This document shows positions 33,069-41,878 of a stretch of 64,000 nucleotides of DNA, in pieces. The DNA is from Elusimicrobia bacterium GWB2_63_22 (GTDB lineage: Bacteria > Elusimicrobiota > Elusimicrobia > Elusimicrobiales > UBA9959): the NCBI GenBank assembly GCA_001799735.1, contig MGUA01000037.1:1-64000 (forward strand). The letters run 5' to 3'. The position numbers were made by a program, and so were the translations under genes. Below the pieces are notes generated by a model. That model had not been told where the DNA came from, did not search any database, and saw only the letters and a program-made list of their open reading frames with translations. Every line of letters begins with the position of its first letter. The first letter of the stretch is position 1.

Positions 33069-35026
33069 TTTACCTTGGTCTCCTGGCCCTTCAGCGCCTT
33101 GAGCGCGCGGCCGGCGGCCTTGACCATCGGCTCGGCGGAGATATCCGCCCCGACGGCGCGGCGCATCCACTCGCGCGGGGTGATGGAGCCCTGCACGCAC
33201 ATGCGCTCCATCTCGGTGGCCAGGGTGTGGTCCCGGAAGTATTCCTCGATCTGGAAGGCGATGATATGCCCGAGCGGGTAGTCGGGCAGGTACAGGCCGT
33301 GGTTGATCATATGCGAGTAGATGCCCAGCAGCGGGCTGCCCTTGGCGCCGAACACCGGCGCGAAATGGCGGTCCCACACGCCCTTGGCTATCTCGGCCAC
33401 GGCCTGGCGCAGGTCGGCGGGCTCGGCGTCCTTGTTCTTGTAGAGCCAGCGCCAGACGTTCATGTCCACCAGGGCTACGCCGGCGATCTCGCGGGTGGCC
33501 CAGAAGACGTCCATGGTCTTAAGGTGCTCGGCGCTGCCGCCGGGCGTGGAGAGCCCGAGGATGTCCATGTCCCTGTCCTGGAACACAAAGGCGAAGCCCT
33601 CGGTGAAAGCCGTGTTCGGCACGCCTTCGAGCAGGGTGTGGTCCACCTTGTAGAGCGAGAACACCTGCTCGGTGCAGTGGCCCAGCTCGTGCATGGCGAC
33701 GTTGAAGCCCTGGTAGTCCATGCCGCCGGCGGGCACACGGGTGCGCAGGTGCGCTTTCTCGGTGCGCATGGCGGGGCCCCAGGCGTGGCCGGCGCCGCGC
33801 GCGGCGTTGACCTCTACCCTGGCCGCCACAAATTCGGCGGTCTCGCTGGCAAAGCCCAGCTTTACCAGGATCTCGGGAATGCCTTTCTGAAAGGCGTCGG
33901 CGCTGGGGTACTTGGCCGCGGTGGCCTTGTCGAGCGCCGCGCGGGAGATGCCGGAGCGGGCCTTGAACCCGTCGTACCAGATGTCGAAAGGCTCCAGCGG
34001 CCGGCCCAGCCGCGCGGAGATCAGCTCGGCGGCCTGCAGGCCTTCCTTGGCGTCGAGCAGGCCGGTGAACATGGCCTCTACCTGCTCTTCGGGGATCTCG
34101 CGGCCCAGCTTGAACTTGCGGTCCATGTGCGTGGGCTCCAGCGGGAAATACGGGTCCTCTTTGAGGTGCGCCTGGAAAATATCCAGCAGGCGCTCGTAGC
34201 GGGTGTCGGGCTCGTTGGGGGCCTTGGCGCCGTCGAGGGTGTTGGTCTCCGGGTCCCAGTCATGCTTTTCCGAGTTGATGAACTTGGCCGGGATCTCCTG
34301 CGTTATGATGCGCTCCATGATCTTCTGTATCACGCGCTGCCTGTCCAGGCCGTCCTTGTCCGAGTAGAGGCCTTTGAGGAAGTCGCGCAGGCCCCAGTGG
34401 GAGATCAGGCGCGGGCCGCCGGGGAAGAGATGGTCGCCGTTGGGCGCGGTGATCCGGGACATGAAGATGTTGTAGGTGTTGATGTAGCCCTCGGCTTCGG
34501 AATAGGCCTTTACCAGCTCGCCGTTTATGGCGGAAGGCACCCGGTGCGCGAAGCGCCCGGCCAGGCGGGTGCGGGCCCATTCGTCGCGGGTCCAGGCGGG
34601 GCCGTGCTCCAGGCAGGTCTCCAGCGTCTTGGCCGGGAAATTAAGCAGCGCCATGAAGGCGAGCTTGGTGAGGAACAGGTCCTCTATCATGTGCGAGCCG
34701 GGCGCGTAGGAGGCGAACATCCTGTCCGCCGGGCCCAGCGGGCCGGTGTCCTCGTCTATCTCGCGGCGCAGTTTAAGCAGCAGGGCCGTAAAGTGGCCGT
34801 TGATCTGCTCTATCTTGGCCTCAAAAGAGCGCAGCAGCTTCTCCAGCTCTGGCTCCATCAGGAAATTGGCGTAACAGAAGCGCTTGAAGTCCGACGCGGT
34901 GCCGTCCTTGCGGGTATCCCACAGGCGGGCCGTCTGCCGCACGCAGGCGTTTATGCGCTCCGCTTCCGACGGGTATTTCTTCAGCAGCTTCTCTATCGCG
35001 GCGTTTACAATTTCTTCCTTTATCAT
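33065..35026 (-). CDS. M3-like zinc metallopeptidase (oligopeptidase family)
   Basis: A 653-residue, predominantly helical cytoplasmic peptidase without a signal peptide. HELGH near residue 450 supplies two zinc ligands and the catalytic Glu, and a downstream Glu in TEGFAFV is the likely third ligand, as in gluzincins of the M3 clan. Classical M3 enzymes have HEFGHxxH; here the last His is replaced (HELGHCTE). The helical N-terminal half and the C-terminal catalytic bowl match thimet/PepF-like oligopeptidases that degrade short peptides. Start after GAGAGGG. Confidence 0.82.
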   Translation of the reverse strand: MIKEEIVNAAIEKLLKKYPSEAERINACVRQTARLWDTRKDGTASDFKRFCYANFLMEPELEKLLRSFEAKIEQINGHFTALLLKLRREIDEDTGPLGPADRMFASYAPGSHMIEDLFLTKLAFMALLNFPAKTLETCLEHGPAWTRDEWARTRLAGRFAHRVPSAINGELVKAYSEAEGYINTYNIFMSRITAPNGDHLFPGGPRLISHWGLRDFLKGLYSDKDGLDRQRVIQKIMERIITQEIPAKFINSEKHDWDPETNTLDGAKAPNEPDTRYERLLDIFQAHLKEDPYFPLEPTHMDRKFKLGREIPEEQVEAMFTGLLDAKEGLQAAELISARLGRPLEPFDIWYDGFKARSGISRAALDKATAAKYPSADAFQKGIPEILVKLGFASETAEFVAARVEVNAARGAGHAWGPAMRTEKAHLRTRVPAGGMDYQGFNVAMHELGHCTEQVFSLYKVDHTLLEGVPNTAFTEGFAFVFQDRDMDILGLSTPGGSAEHLKTMDVFWATREIAGVALVDMNVWRWLYKNKDAEPADLRQAVAEIAKGVWDRHFAPVFGAKGSPLLGIYSHMINHGLYLPDYPLGHIIAFQIEEYFRDHTLATEMERMCVQGSITPREWMRRAVGADISAEPMVKAAGRALKALKGQETKVK

Positions 35027-35034
35027 GGTCCCTC

Positions 35035-35694
35035 TCAGTATTTGTAGAACTCTTCGCCGCCGGGTTCCCGGTGGCTGCAGTCTATCAGCAGAAGCCCGTA
35101 GTTGGCCGACTCCGGCGCGGTAAAGTACAGCCAGCCGCCGGAATCCGTCACCGCCTTGGAGGCGTCATTGTCGAACTTCCTGGAATCTATCAGGGTAATG
35201 ACGGCGGAGGCCTCATGCCCCGGCAGCTCCAGCGCGGGCACGGAGTGGATCTGGTCCGGGGCCAGCCTGGCCGGGGAAGCCGGGTACTTGCCGCCGTTGG
35301 TGGCGTAGTACACCTGCAGCTCGGCGCGGAAGCGGGCCAGCGTCTTTTTCGCGGCTTCGGAGAGCCGCGGCGCTTCCTCGCGCTCAACCGCGGCCAGTAC
35401 ATCCCTGCCCAGGGCTTCGCGCACCCTGGCGCTCAGGGCTGCCGCTTCGGCGGCCAGGGCGTCCAGCCGCTCTGGCGGCAGGCTCCAGCCGAACCGCGCC
35501 AGGCGGTCCAGGTCGACAGACAGGCGGCGCAGCGGCGACAGGCGCCACTCCGGCAGCGGCGCCGGTACGGGCGCCGTGGACAGCTGCACCGCCGCGGTGG
35601 AAGCCTGTACGGGCGCCGTGGCTACGGCAGTCTCCTGCGCGGCGCCGGCGGCCGGGACGGCCAGTACAAGGGCGAGTGCGGTTTTAAGAAGCAT
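35035..35694 (-). CDS. Secreted protein with pseudopilin-like C-terminal domain
   Basis: A 219-residue product, taken from the ATG at 35694 one base after the surE stop. A signal peptide (about residues 1-18) is followed by an Ala/Thr/Val/Pro-rich linker, a helical region (about 50-115) and a C-terminal part (LQVYYATNGGKYPASPARLAP, then a Gly-Gly-Trp-Leu-Tyr turn) that resembles the globular head of GspG-type pseudopilins. No prepilin cleavage site is present, so it is not an ordinary pilin. Function unknown. Confidence 0.62.
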   Translation of the reverse strand: MLLKTALALVLAVPAAGAAQETAVATAPVQASTAAVQLSTAPVPAPLPEWRLSPLRRLSVDLDRLARFGWSLPPERLDALAAEAAALSARVREALGRDVLAAVEREEAPRLSEAAKKTLARFRAELQVYYATNGGKYPASPARLAPDQIHSVPALELPGHEASAVITLIDSRKFDNDASKAVTDSGGWLYFTAPESANYGLLLIDCSHREPGGEEFYKY

Positions 35695-35695
35695 G

Positions 35696-36448
35696 TTAAA
35701 GTTTCCAGTTCTCAAGTTCGGGCAGGAACTTGTAGTTGGTCAGGTTGAACTGGATGGGCGTGATCGAGATATAGCCGGCATTCAGCGCGTTGAGGTCGCT
35801 GGCCAGGTCCTGGTCTTTCGGCTCATAGTCGCCGGTCATCCAGTAGTAGGTGTTGCCGTGCGGGTCGGTGCGCTTGTCGAACCAGTCGTTAAAGCACGTA
35901 AGGCTCTGGCTGGTCACCCGCACGCCTTTAAGCTTGCCGGCGGGTAGGTTGGGCAGGTTGACGTTTAGCAGCGTGCCCTGCGGCACCGCGCGCTTCTTCA
36001 TCAGGCCGGCCAGTTTTACGGCGAAGGCTGCGGACGGCGCGAAGTCGGGTTTTACAAAGGTGTCCAGCGAAACGGCCATGGACGGAATGCCCAGCAGCGC
36101 GCCCTCGGTGGCGCCCGAGACGGTGCCGGAATAGAGGATGTTGTAGCCCTGGTTGCCGCCCAGGTTTATGCCCGAGACCACCAGGTCGGGGCGCTTTTTC
36201 ATGATCGCCTTGATGCCCAGCTTTACGCAGTCGGCCGGCGTGCCGCTGGCGGCGTAGCCGAAGAACTTGCCGTTGCGCTTGGCCTCGGTCACGCGCAGCG
36301 GGTCGGTAATGGTGATAGCGTGCCCTACGGCGCTGCGCTGGGTGTCCGGCGCCACCACCGTCACGTTGCCGACCTTGCGCATGGCGGTGGCCAGCGCGTA
36401 AATGCCCTCGGCGTAGATGCCGTCGTCGTTGGTTATGAGTATTTCCAT
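35696..36448 (-). CDS. surE: 5'/3'-nucleotidase SurE
   Basis: Metal-dependent nucleotidase and polyphosphatase linked to stationary-phase survival. The 250-residue protein has the complete N-terminal ITNDDG metal motif, VAPDTQRSAVGHAIT near residue 34, SGINLGGNQGYNILYSGTVSGATEG near 92 and a C-terminal dimerisation extension. It follows the response regulator by 24 bases and precedes the pilin-like gene by one. Confidence 0.96.
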   Translation of the reverse strand: MEILITNDDGIYAEGIYALATAMRKVGNVTVVAPDTQRSAVGHAITITDPLRVTEAKRNGKFFGYAASGTPADCVKLGIKAIMKKRPDLVVSGINLGGNQGYNILYSGTVSGATEGALLGIPSMAVSLDTFVKPDFAPSAAFAVKLAGLMKKRAVPQGTLLNVNLPNLPAGKLKGVRVTSQSLTCFNDWFDKRTDPHGNTYYWMTGDYEPKDQDLASDLNALNAGYISITPIQFNLTNYKFLPELENWKL

Positions 36449-36472
36449 AGTTGTAGTCCGCAGTTCAAAAGT

Positions 36473-36895
36473 TCAGGGGCCGATTTTCCTCACAGGCGTC
36501 CGGGTATTGAGCAGCCGGTGCAGCAGGGCCGCCAGCGCCGCGGTCTTTAGCGGTTTTTCCAGGTATTCCTTCACGTTTGATTCGCGCTTTATCATCTCCG
36601 CCGTGGACTGATCCATAAAGCGCCCCGTCATTATGACGATCGGGATATTGCCGGTCTCTTCCCCCTGCAGTTCGTGCACCACCTCGAAGCCGCCGGACTT
36701 GGGCAGCATCAGGTCCAGGAGGATCAGGTGCGGGGCAAGGGCCCTGGCCTTCTCCAGGGCTTCCGCCCCGTCCTCGGCCATTGCAACTTTAAAGCCCTCT
36801 TTCTCCACTACGATCTGCAGCAGCTCTCTCACGCCCTTGTCGTCGTCCACGATCAGGATGAGCTTATCCGAGGAAGAAGAAAGTTGGTTTTGCAT
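36473..36895 (-). CDS. Single-domain response regulator
   Basis: A 140-residue receiver. The acidic pair is in LIVDDDKG near residue 16, the phospho-acceptor Asp in LILLDLMLPKSGG near 59, the Thr in VIMTGR near 90 and the Lys in YLEKPLK near 113. The protein ends soon after the receiver fold, so there is no output domain. No histidine kinase is linked. It shares direction with surE. Confidence 0.87.
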   Translation of the reverse strand: MQNQLSSSSDKLILIVDDDKGVRELLQIVVEKEGFKVAMAEDGAEALEKARALAPHLILLDLMLPKSGGFEVVHELQGEETGNIPIVIMTGRFMDQSTAEMIKRESNVKEYLEKPLKTAALAALLHRLLNTRTPVRKIGP

Positions 36896-36954
36896 AGTTA
36901 CCCCTGCTCTATTAAACCAATTTTAAGGCGCGTTTATAAGTATAAAATACGGGG

Positions 36955-39225
36955 TCAGAGCGGTTCAAGGCTGTACTCCTCGCCGATAAGGTTGCGCCAC
37001 AGGGCGCGGGGGATGTTGATGTAATCGTCGGACCAGGCGCGCCCTGGCGGAGCTTCTATGTAGGACCAGTCCGGCATAGCCGCCAGGGGCAGTCGGGAAA
37101 GGGCCTGCGGCGACTTGGCTACTATCATGGCGCCGGCGCCCAGCGCGCCGAAGTAGGAAGCGTACGGGTGGTTAAAAGGCTGGCTGACGCGGAAAAGGGC
37201 CGGCGCCTTAAGGTCGCGGGCCACCCGCGCCGCTTCGGAGATGAGCGCCAGGCTGGCGTTGGACAGGTGCAGTATCACTATGCCGCGGTCACTGGTCTTG
37301 CGCAAGTACAGCGCCACGGCCTCGCGGGTAAGGAGATGCGCGGGGATGGAGTCCGACGAGAAAGCGTCCACCACTATCACGTCAAAGGCCCCGTCCGGCT
37401 CGTCGGCTATCTTGAACCGCGCGTCGCCCAGCACCGTGCGCGCCCGGGGCTGGCATTCCTGCACGTAGGTAAAATCTCCGCCGGGCCGCGCGGCCAGGCG
37501 GGCTACCGCCGGGTCTATCTCAAAGATGGTCAGCTGGTCCGTCGGCCGCAGCAGGCACGCGGTGGCGCCGGCGCCCAGCCCGATAAGGGCCACCCGGCCC
37601 GGCTCGCCCGTGCTGAGGCCGGCGAGTACCGCCTCGCCCAGCGCCGTGCGCGGATTGTAATAGGTGAGCGGCTGCCGGGTGAGGCCGGGCCGGGTAAGCT
37701 GCGCGCCATGCACCACATTGCAGTGGGTGAGGATGCGGAAGATAGGCGTCTTATGGTCGGCGGGATCGTAGATCTCCCTAGTGCGCAGTATGCCGAAGAA
37801 GCTGCGTTCCTGCGTGATGTAGCGCCCCGCCCGGTCCTCTTTGAGGAAGAGCACCAGGAAAGCGACCAGCACCAACCCCGCCAGGCGCCGGGGCCTGGCC
37901 CGGTTGAGGAAGATAGCCGCCAGGCAGGCCCAGAACCCGATGAGCATGAGCGTGTGCTGGCCTTGCCCCACCAGCCGCATGGCCCAGGCAGGATCGATCA
38001 CCCGGAGCAGCACCATCGCCAGCCCCAGCAGGGCCGCGGCCCCGGCCGAGACGGCGGCCAGGCGCGGCAGGCTCCCCTCTACGCGCGGCAGGAACAGCGC
38101 CGCCGCCGCCAGGGCGAGAGGGTACTCGTAGACGTTGTTAAAGACCAGCGGCGCCAGCAGGGCCGCGGCCGAGCCGCCCAGCACCCCGCCGAGCGATACG
38201 AAAAAATAAAACTCCGTCAGCCGGTCCGCGGCGGGCCGCGAGCGGGCGAGCGCCAGGTGGCATAAGAGGGCGCTTATGAAGAAACCGAAAAGATTGCCGA
38301 AAGCCACCGGCACCCATTGGCCCGACAGCAGGTAGGAACCGAGCAGCAGGATAAGCGCGAACGGGTACGCCGCGGCGGCGGCCGGGGCCGCCCTTTCGGC
38401 GCGGCGCGAGAAAGCTATGATGAACGTGACCAGGTACAGCGCCAGCGGCACCACCCAGAACAGCGGCGTGGACCCGGCGTTGGTGGAGATCTGCAGCGTT
38501 ACGCCCAGCACCAGCGCCGACGGCACCGCCGCCGCGCCCAGCCAATACAGCCGCCTGGCCGCGCCCGGCGCCGGGGAAACGGCCCGTTCTTCGGCGGGGC
38601 CGGCCGGCGGCCTGGCCAGCAGCACGGTGGCGGCCGCCAGCAGTATAAGGGCGGATACGCCCCAGTAGCCCAGCTGCCAGGCCGCGCTTTGGGCTCTGTT
38701 GCCCAGCAGCGGCTCTATCAGCGCCGGGTAGGCCAGCAGGCCGGCCAGGCTGCCCAGGTTGCTGGCCGCGTAAAGATAATAGGGGTCATGTGCGTCGGCC
38801 AGGCCCGAGCGCGAATACCAGGCCTGCAGCAGCGGGGCCGTGGCCGAGGCCGCCGCGAACGGCGCGCCCACAGAGACGGCCAGCACCGCCAGCAGCCAGG
38901 CGGCGGGGTGTTCGTAATTAGGCGGCCCGAAGGCGCCGCTGACGCGCAGAGGCAGCGCCAGCGCGGCCAGCGCCAGCACGCCGGCGTGCAGCGCGGCCTG
39001 CAGGCGCAGGTCTTTCAGGCGCGCCAGCAGGTGGGCGTAAAGGTACCCTATAAGCAGGGCCGCCTGGAAGAACGCCATGGAAGCGTTCCACACCGCCGGC
39101 GACCCGCCCAGCAGCGGGGTGGTGAGGCGCGTGAACAGCGGCTGCAGCACAAAGATAAGCCCCGCGCTGCAGAACAGCGTCAGCGCGAAGACCAGGGGTG
39201 TTAACCGGCGGGCGAGCGGCTTCAT
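36955..39225 (-). CDS. Fused membrane protein with C-terminal spermidine-synthase-like domain
   Basis: A 756-residue protein. The first 450 or so residues hold about twelve to fourteen helices arranged like a transporter (MFS-like). From about 500 a soluble Rossmann domain follows, with VALIGLGAGATACLL near 555, IFEIDPAVARLA near 577, VDAFSSDSIPAHLLT near 635, resembling spermidine synthase. Such fusions are widespread in bacteria; whether they make polyamines is unclear. The stop lies 59 bases from the response regulator start. Confidence 0.86.
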   Translation of the reverse strand: MKPLARRLTPLVFALTLFCSAGLIFVLQPLFTRLTTPLLGGSPAVWNASMAFFQAALLIGYLYAHLLARLKDLRLQAALHAGVLALAALALPLRVSGAFGPPNYEHPAAWLLAVLAVSVGAPFAAASATAPLLQAWYSRSGLADAHDPYYLYAASNLGSLAGLLAYPALIEPLLGNRAQSAAWQLGYWGVSALILLAAATVLLARPPAGPAEERAVSPAPGAARRLYWLGAAAVPSALVLGVTLQISTNAGSTPLFWVVPLALYLVTFIIAFSRRAERAAPAAAAAYPFALILLLGSYLLSGQWVPVAFGNLFGFFISALLCHLALARSRPAADRLTEFYFFVSLGGVLGGSAAALLAPLVFNNVYEYPLALAAAALFLPRVEGSLPRLAAVSAGAAALLGLAMVLLRVIDPAWAMRLVGQGQHTLMLIGFWACLAAIFLNRARPRRLAGLVLVAFLVLFLKEDRAGRYITQERSFFGILRTREIYDPADHKTPIFRILTHCNVVHGAQLTRPGLTRQPLTYYNPRTALGEAVLAGLSTGEPGRVALIGLGAGATACLLRPTDQLTIFEIDPAVARLAARPGGDFTYVQECQPRARTVLGDARFKIADEPDGAFDVIVVDAFSSDSIPAHLLTREAVALYLRKTSDRGIVILHLSNASLALISEAARVARDLKAPALFRVSQPFNHPYASYFGALGAGAMIVAKSPQALSRLPLAAMPDWSYIEAPPGRAWSDDYINIPRALWRNLIGEEYSLEPL

Positions 39226-39292
39226 GAGTAAGCCACTATTAAAGCAAAAATCGCCATCGGCCGGCCGCGCTTTCTCCCCCCGCCGCTAAAAG

Positions 39293-39320
39293 AAAAACCG
39301 CCGGAGGGCCGGCGGTTTTT
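39293..39320. terminator. Intrinsic terminator
   Basis: AAAAACCGCCGG, loop AGGG, and the exact complementary arm ending in five T. It is placed 29 bases after the stop of the minus-strand gene at 39349-40134 and works in both directions. Confidence 0.85.
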
Positions 39321-39348
39321 AATGCCCGTTCAGGGGCGGCTTCAACTT

Positions 39349-40134
39349 TTAACGGCGGAAGTTGCACCAGTAGCCCCATTTCGTGCCGTCGCCGCCGAAA
39401 TAGGTAGTAGCCGATTTTTCCATGGTCACGTAAACCTCGTTGGGCTGGAAAGGTTTAGTGAGCAGCGCCTGCGCGGAAGGCACGTTGTCGATGAAGATAT
39501 TGACGTCCACCCCCTTGGTCAGCCCGGTCTGGTAGTAACCCTGCAGGTTCACGTAGTTGGAATACTGGTCCGGGGCGCTGGCAACGGCGTTGCCGGTGGC
39601 GTATTTGCCCAGCTCGGGGAACCCGTTCAGCCGGTAGTCGGCCGACACCACTTCCCGCGGCGAGCCGTGCCCGGTGTCCAGGTAGCTCTTGAAATTCTCC
39701 AGCGTGACCGAACAGCGCAGCATCATATCGGTGTCGTATTTCTTAGTGGCCCTGTTGTAGGCATAAAGGTGCCCTTCGGCGTAGACGCGCGCTGCGGACG
39801 CCGCTTTGTTCTGAACCGGCACCATCACAAATAAAGCGCAGCCGCCGTTCTGGGCTACTGAGGAATTAAGGCGGGGCCGGGTTACGGTAGCGCCGCTCTT
39901 GCATATAAAGGAACAAGTGTCGCCCTGTACCGAAGCATACTTGCAGCTTTCCATACCGGCCGGCACCGGGAAGCTTATTTTCTGGCTGGCTGCCAAGTCG
40001 GCAGCGTTCAGGCCGCGCACGATGCTGCCGGAATCTCCCCCCAGCAGTTCTTCAAAAGAGGCCTCGCGGGCATAGGCGCCGGTCGCTATAAGCGTTAATA
40101 CCGCCGCCAGGACTATCAGGTTGAACTTTTTCAT
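39349..40134 (-). CDS. Secreted protein of unknown function
   Basis: A 261-residue exported protein with a clear signal peptide (about residues 1-22, ending AYA). Six Cys residues are scattered through the mature part, some probably in disulphide bonds in the periplasm. Aromatic- and Thr-rich strands near the C-terminus suggest a beta-rich fold. I recognise no family. It stands alone, followed by a strong terminator and preceded by the gene-poor 40-41 kb stretch. Confidence 0.68.
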   Translation of the reverse strand: MKKFNLIVLAAVLTLIATGAYAREASFEELLGGDSGSIVRGLNAADLAASQKISFPVPAGMESCKYASVQGDTCSFICKSGATVTRPRLNSSVAQNGGCALFVMVPVQNKAASAARVYAEGHLYAYNRATKKYDTDMMLRCSVTLENFKSYLDTGHGSPREVVSADYRLNGFPELGKYATGNAVASAPDQYSNYVNLQGYYQTGLTKGVDVNIFIDNVPSAQALLTKPFQPNEVYVTMEKSATTYFGGDGTKWGYWCNFRR

Positions 40135-40524
40135 TTAATTTCTCCTTTCACTCTCACAGCCGGTTAAGCCGTTGATATAGTCTAGCGGTTAGCGGGCGCG
40201 CCGGCCTGAGGCGCAATGCCCAGCGTGCCGGCGTATTAATGCTCAGCCCTTTTACCCTGTCGACTTACGGGCGACCGGGCTACTAAATTGTGGTTTTAGT
40301 GATGCTGTGAGTCTCTAGCGTCGGGAGGGGGCTGCGACCTAACCGGGGATTTTTTCGGGAGCGGTGCGCCAGGCTTCGGCGATCTGGCGGGTGCGGGACC
40401 GCATCCTTGTGATATGCGGGCCCATTATAAATTCAGTGGGCTTTCCCCCCCCGGCTTACGGCTATAAAGTAAGGGTGGTAGAGGTGCTCTCCCGAAGAGC
40501 GCACATTGTACGGATCAAATCCGG

Positions 40525-40668
40525 TCAGCTCCGCAGCGCTTTGAACTCCGCCCATCTGCCCGCCTCAAATCTTTCATGCAGCGCCGCCAGCGCCAGGTTC
40601 TCAGCGTGTCTCAGCTCAAAATTTCGGAGGTCGCGCGGGTAAAAAGCCCCCACCATCATGTCCGCCAT
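40525..40668 (-). CDS. Candidate small protein (47 aa), unknown
   Basis: The ATG at 40668 has a strong GGAGGG site six bases upstream, which is the main reason to list it. The product is charged and probably helical (LRNFELRHAENLALAALHERF in its middle). It overlaps the end of the upstream open frame by 13 bases. No family known to me. It could be a real small gene or a remnant. Confidence 0.35.
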   Translation of the reverse strand: MADMMVGAFYPRDLRNFELRHAENLALAALHERFEAGRWAEFKALRS

Positions 40669-40934
40669 CGGCAGCCCTCCAGTTTCGTCCTGCCAGGCGT
40701 GAGTTTAGGCTCTTGCTCCCAAGGAGTCCCGCACTTATTAACACCTCCTGTGCGCGGCCGGCCGGTACCCCGGTCCGCCTTCGGCGTCCGTACTCCGCAG
40801 AAATTATTCCCCGCGCGCACTGCAACCGAATCGAGCTCATATCTATACAGGCTTTGTCCGCGCTCGCCAGTGGCTGCTGCCACTCGCGGCACGGGCCTGT
40901 TGCTGTTATCTATCTTAACTGACTCCGGTGGCAC
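40656..40934 (-). pseudogene. Possible C-terminal remnant of a larger gene
   Basis: An open frame of 92 codons from a GTG without a ribosome site. The frame remains open upstream of that codon, so it may be the tail of a decayed coding sequence. The product is Arg/Gly/Asn-rich with an alternating-pattern segment (SLYRYELDSVAVRAGNNF) that recalls, loosely, the C-type-lectin-like tails of variable proteins in diversity-generating retroelements. No reverse transcriptase or template repeat is in the window, so this is only a suggestion. Confidence 0.25.
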
Positions 40935-41110
40935 CGTAATTATAAAACACCGCCCCGGCGTCCGCTGCTGCGGCCGCCGCGGCGGTCTTTTCTGTTATTT
41001 ATTTGTAGCCACCGGGAAAGGCGAAAACCGCGAAGAAAACAAGGAAAGGCCAGGGCGGTAGCGTCTTGCCGCGGGTGGCCGCCGCACCCGCCCTGGCCCG
41101 GTCTTACGAT

Positions 41111-41878
41111 TTACCGCCTCATCAGTGCGAACACGCCCCAGCCTAAGTATTCGCGCGTGTAAGCGGCGTAGCGCCCGGGTTCCGAGGTCAGTTTGAGCCG
41201 GACATCTTTCGCCAGCTCGTCGTCGGGATTGGCCTCGAGCCAGCGGCGCAGGGTGAGCCATTTAGCCGCCTCGTACCTGTCCCAGCCGTCCTGGTCAGCC
41301 AGGACCATTTCTACCACGTCGCAGCCGAGGCGGCCGAAAGACGCGAGAAGTTCCGGAAGCGGGAGGAAGTCGGAGGTGGAGTGGGCAAGACATCCCTTGG
41401 CAACATCTTCCGTAGAAGGTAACTGCCTCCAGTAGGGCTCGCCGATGAGGATAATTCCACCAGTGCGCAGGCTCCGCGCCAGAAGTTCGGTAGTACCGGC
41501 GACTCCACCGGCGATCCAGGTGGCGCCGAGACAGGCCGCCACACCAACCTTCTCGTCAGAGACGTAGCCCGCGGCATCGCCATGGATGAACTTTAACTTA
41601 TCGGCCACACCGAGCTCTTTAGCGCGGAGTTTCGCCTGCCCGGTGAATAACTGGCTCATGTCGACACCGGTGCCCGTGATGCCGTGATCGCGGGCCCAGG
41701 TGCATAGCATCTCACCGGAACCGCTGCCGAGGTCGAGTACCCGGGTCCCCGATCCCAGACGCAGAGCCGCGCCGAGCGTGGCGAGCTTTTCGGGCGTGAA
41801 CGGGTTGTGGATGCGGTGAGCGCTTTCAGAGATGTTGAAGATCCGTGGAATGTCCATTGTGGGAGTTTTCTTTTTCAT
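41111..41878 (-). CDS. Class I SAM-dependent methyltransferase
   Basis: A 255-residue methyltransferase from the ATG at 41878, which has AAGGAA upstream. The AdoMet site is VLDLGSGSGEMLCTWARD near residue 48, followed by an acidic residue in GTGVDMS and the motif FIHGDAAGY near 98. The resemblance is to general Methyltransf_11/25 enzymes of unknown substrate. It is preceded by a long leader with a candidate 16-codon peptide and inverted repeats, unlike the other genes here. Confidence 0.85.
   Translation of the reverse strand: MKKKTPTMDIPRIFNISESAHRIHNPFTPEKLATLGAALRLGSGTRVLDLGSGSGEMLCTWARDHGITGTGVDMSQLFTGQAKLRAKELGVADKLKFIHGDAAGYVSDEKVGVAACLGATWIAGGVAGTTELLARSLRTGGIILIGEPYWRQLPSTEDVAKGCLAHSTSDFLPLPELLASFGRLGCDVVEMVLADQDGWDRYEAAKWLTLRRWLEANPDDELAKDVRLKLTSEPGRYAAYTREYLGWGVFALMRR

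Larger units (their letters stand above)
40135..41110. other. 976-bp region without an intact recognisable gene
   Basis: Codon structure of the neighbours is absent here. The stretch holds short overlapping open frames on both strands. The most gene-like are two on the minus strand (40656-40934 and 40525-40668, listed separately). A plus-strand frame of 92 codons at 40364-40642 is opposite them and has no ribosome site. No rRNA, tRNA, CRISPR repeat or transposase was seen. Composition is mixed, with AT-rich patches, as in degraded or imported DNA. Confidence 0.6.

Noticed and set aside
33227-35047. Plus-strand open frame of 606 codons
   Set aside because: Antisense shadow of the metallopeptidase gene in GC-rich DNA; no motif and no ribosome site.
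40364-40642. Plus-strand 92-codon ORF in the gene-poor region
   Set aside because: No ribosome site, no family and directly opposite the 47-codon ORF that has a strong one; kept only as part of the region description.
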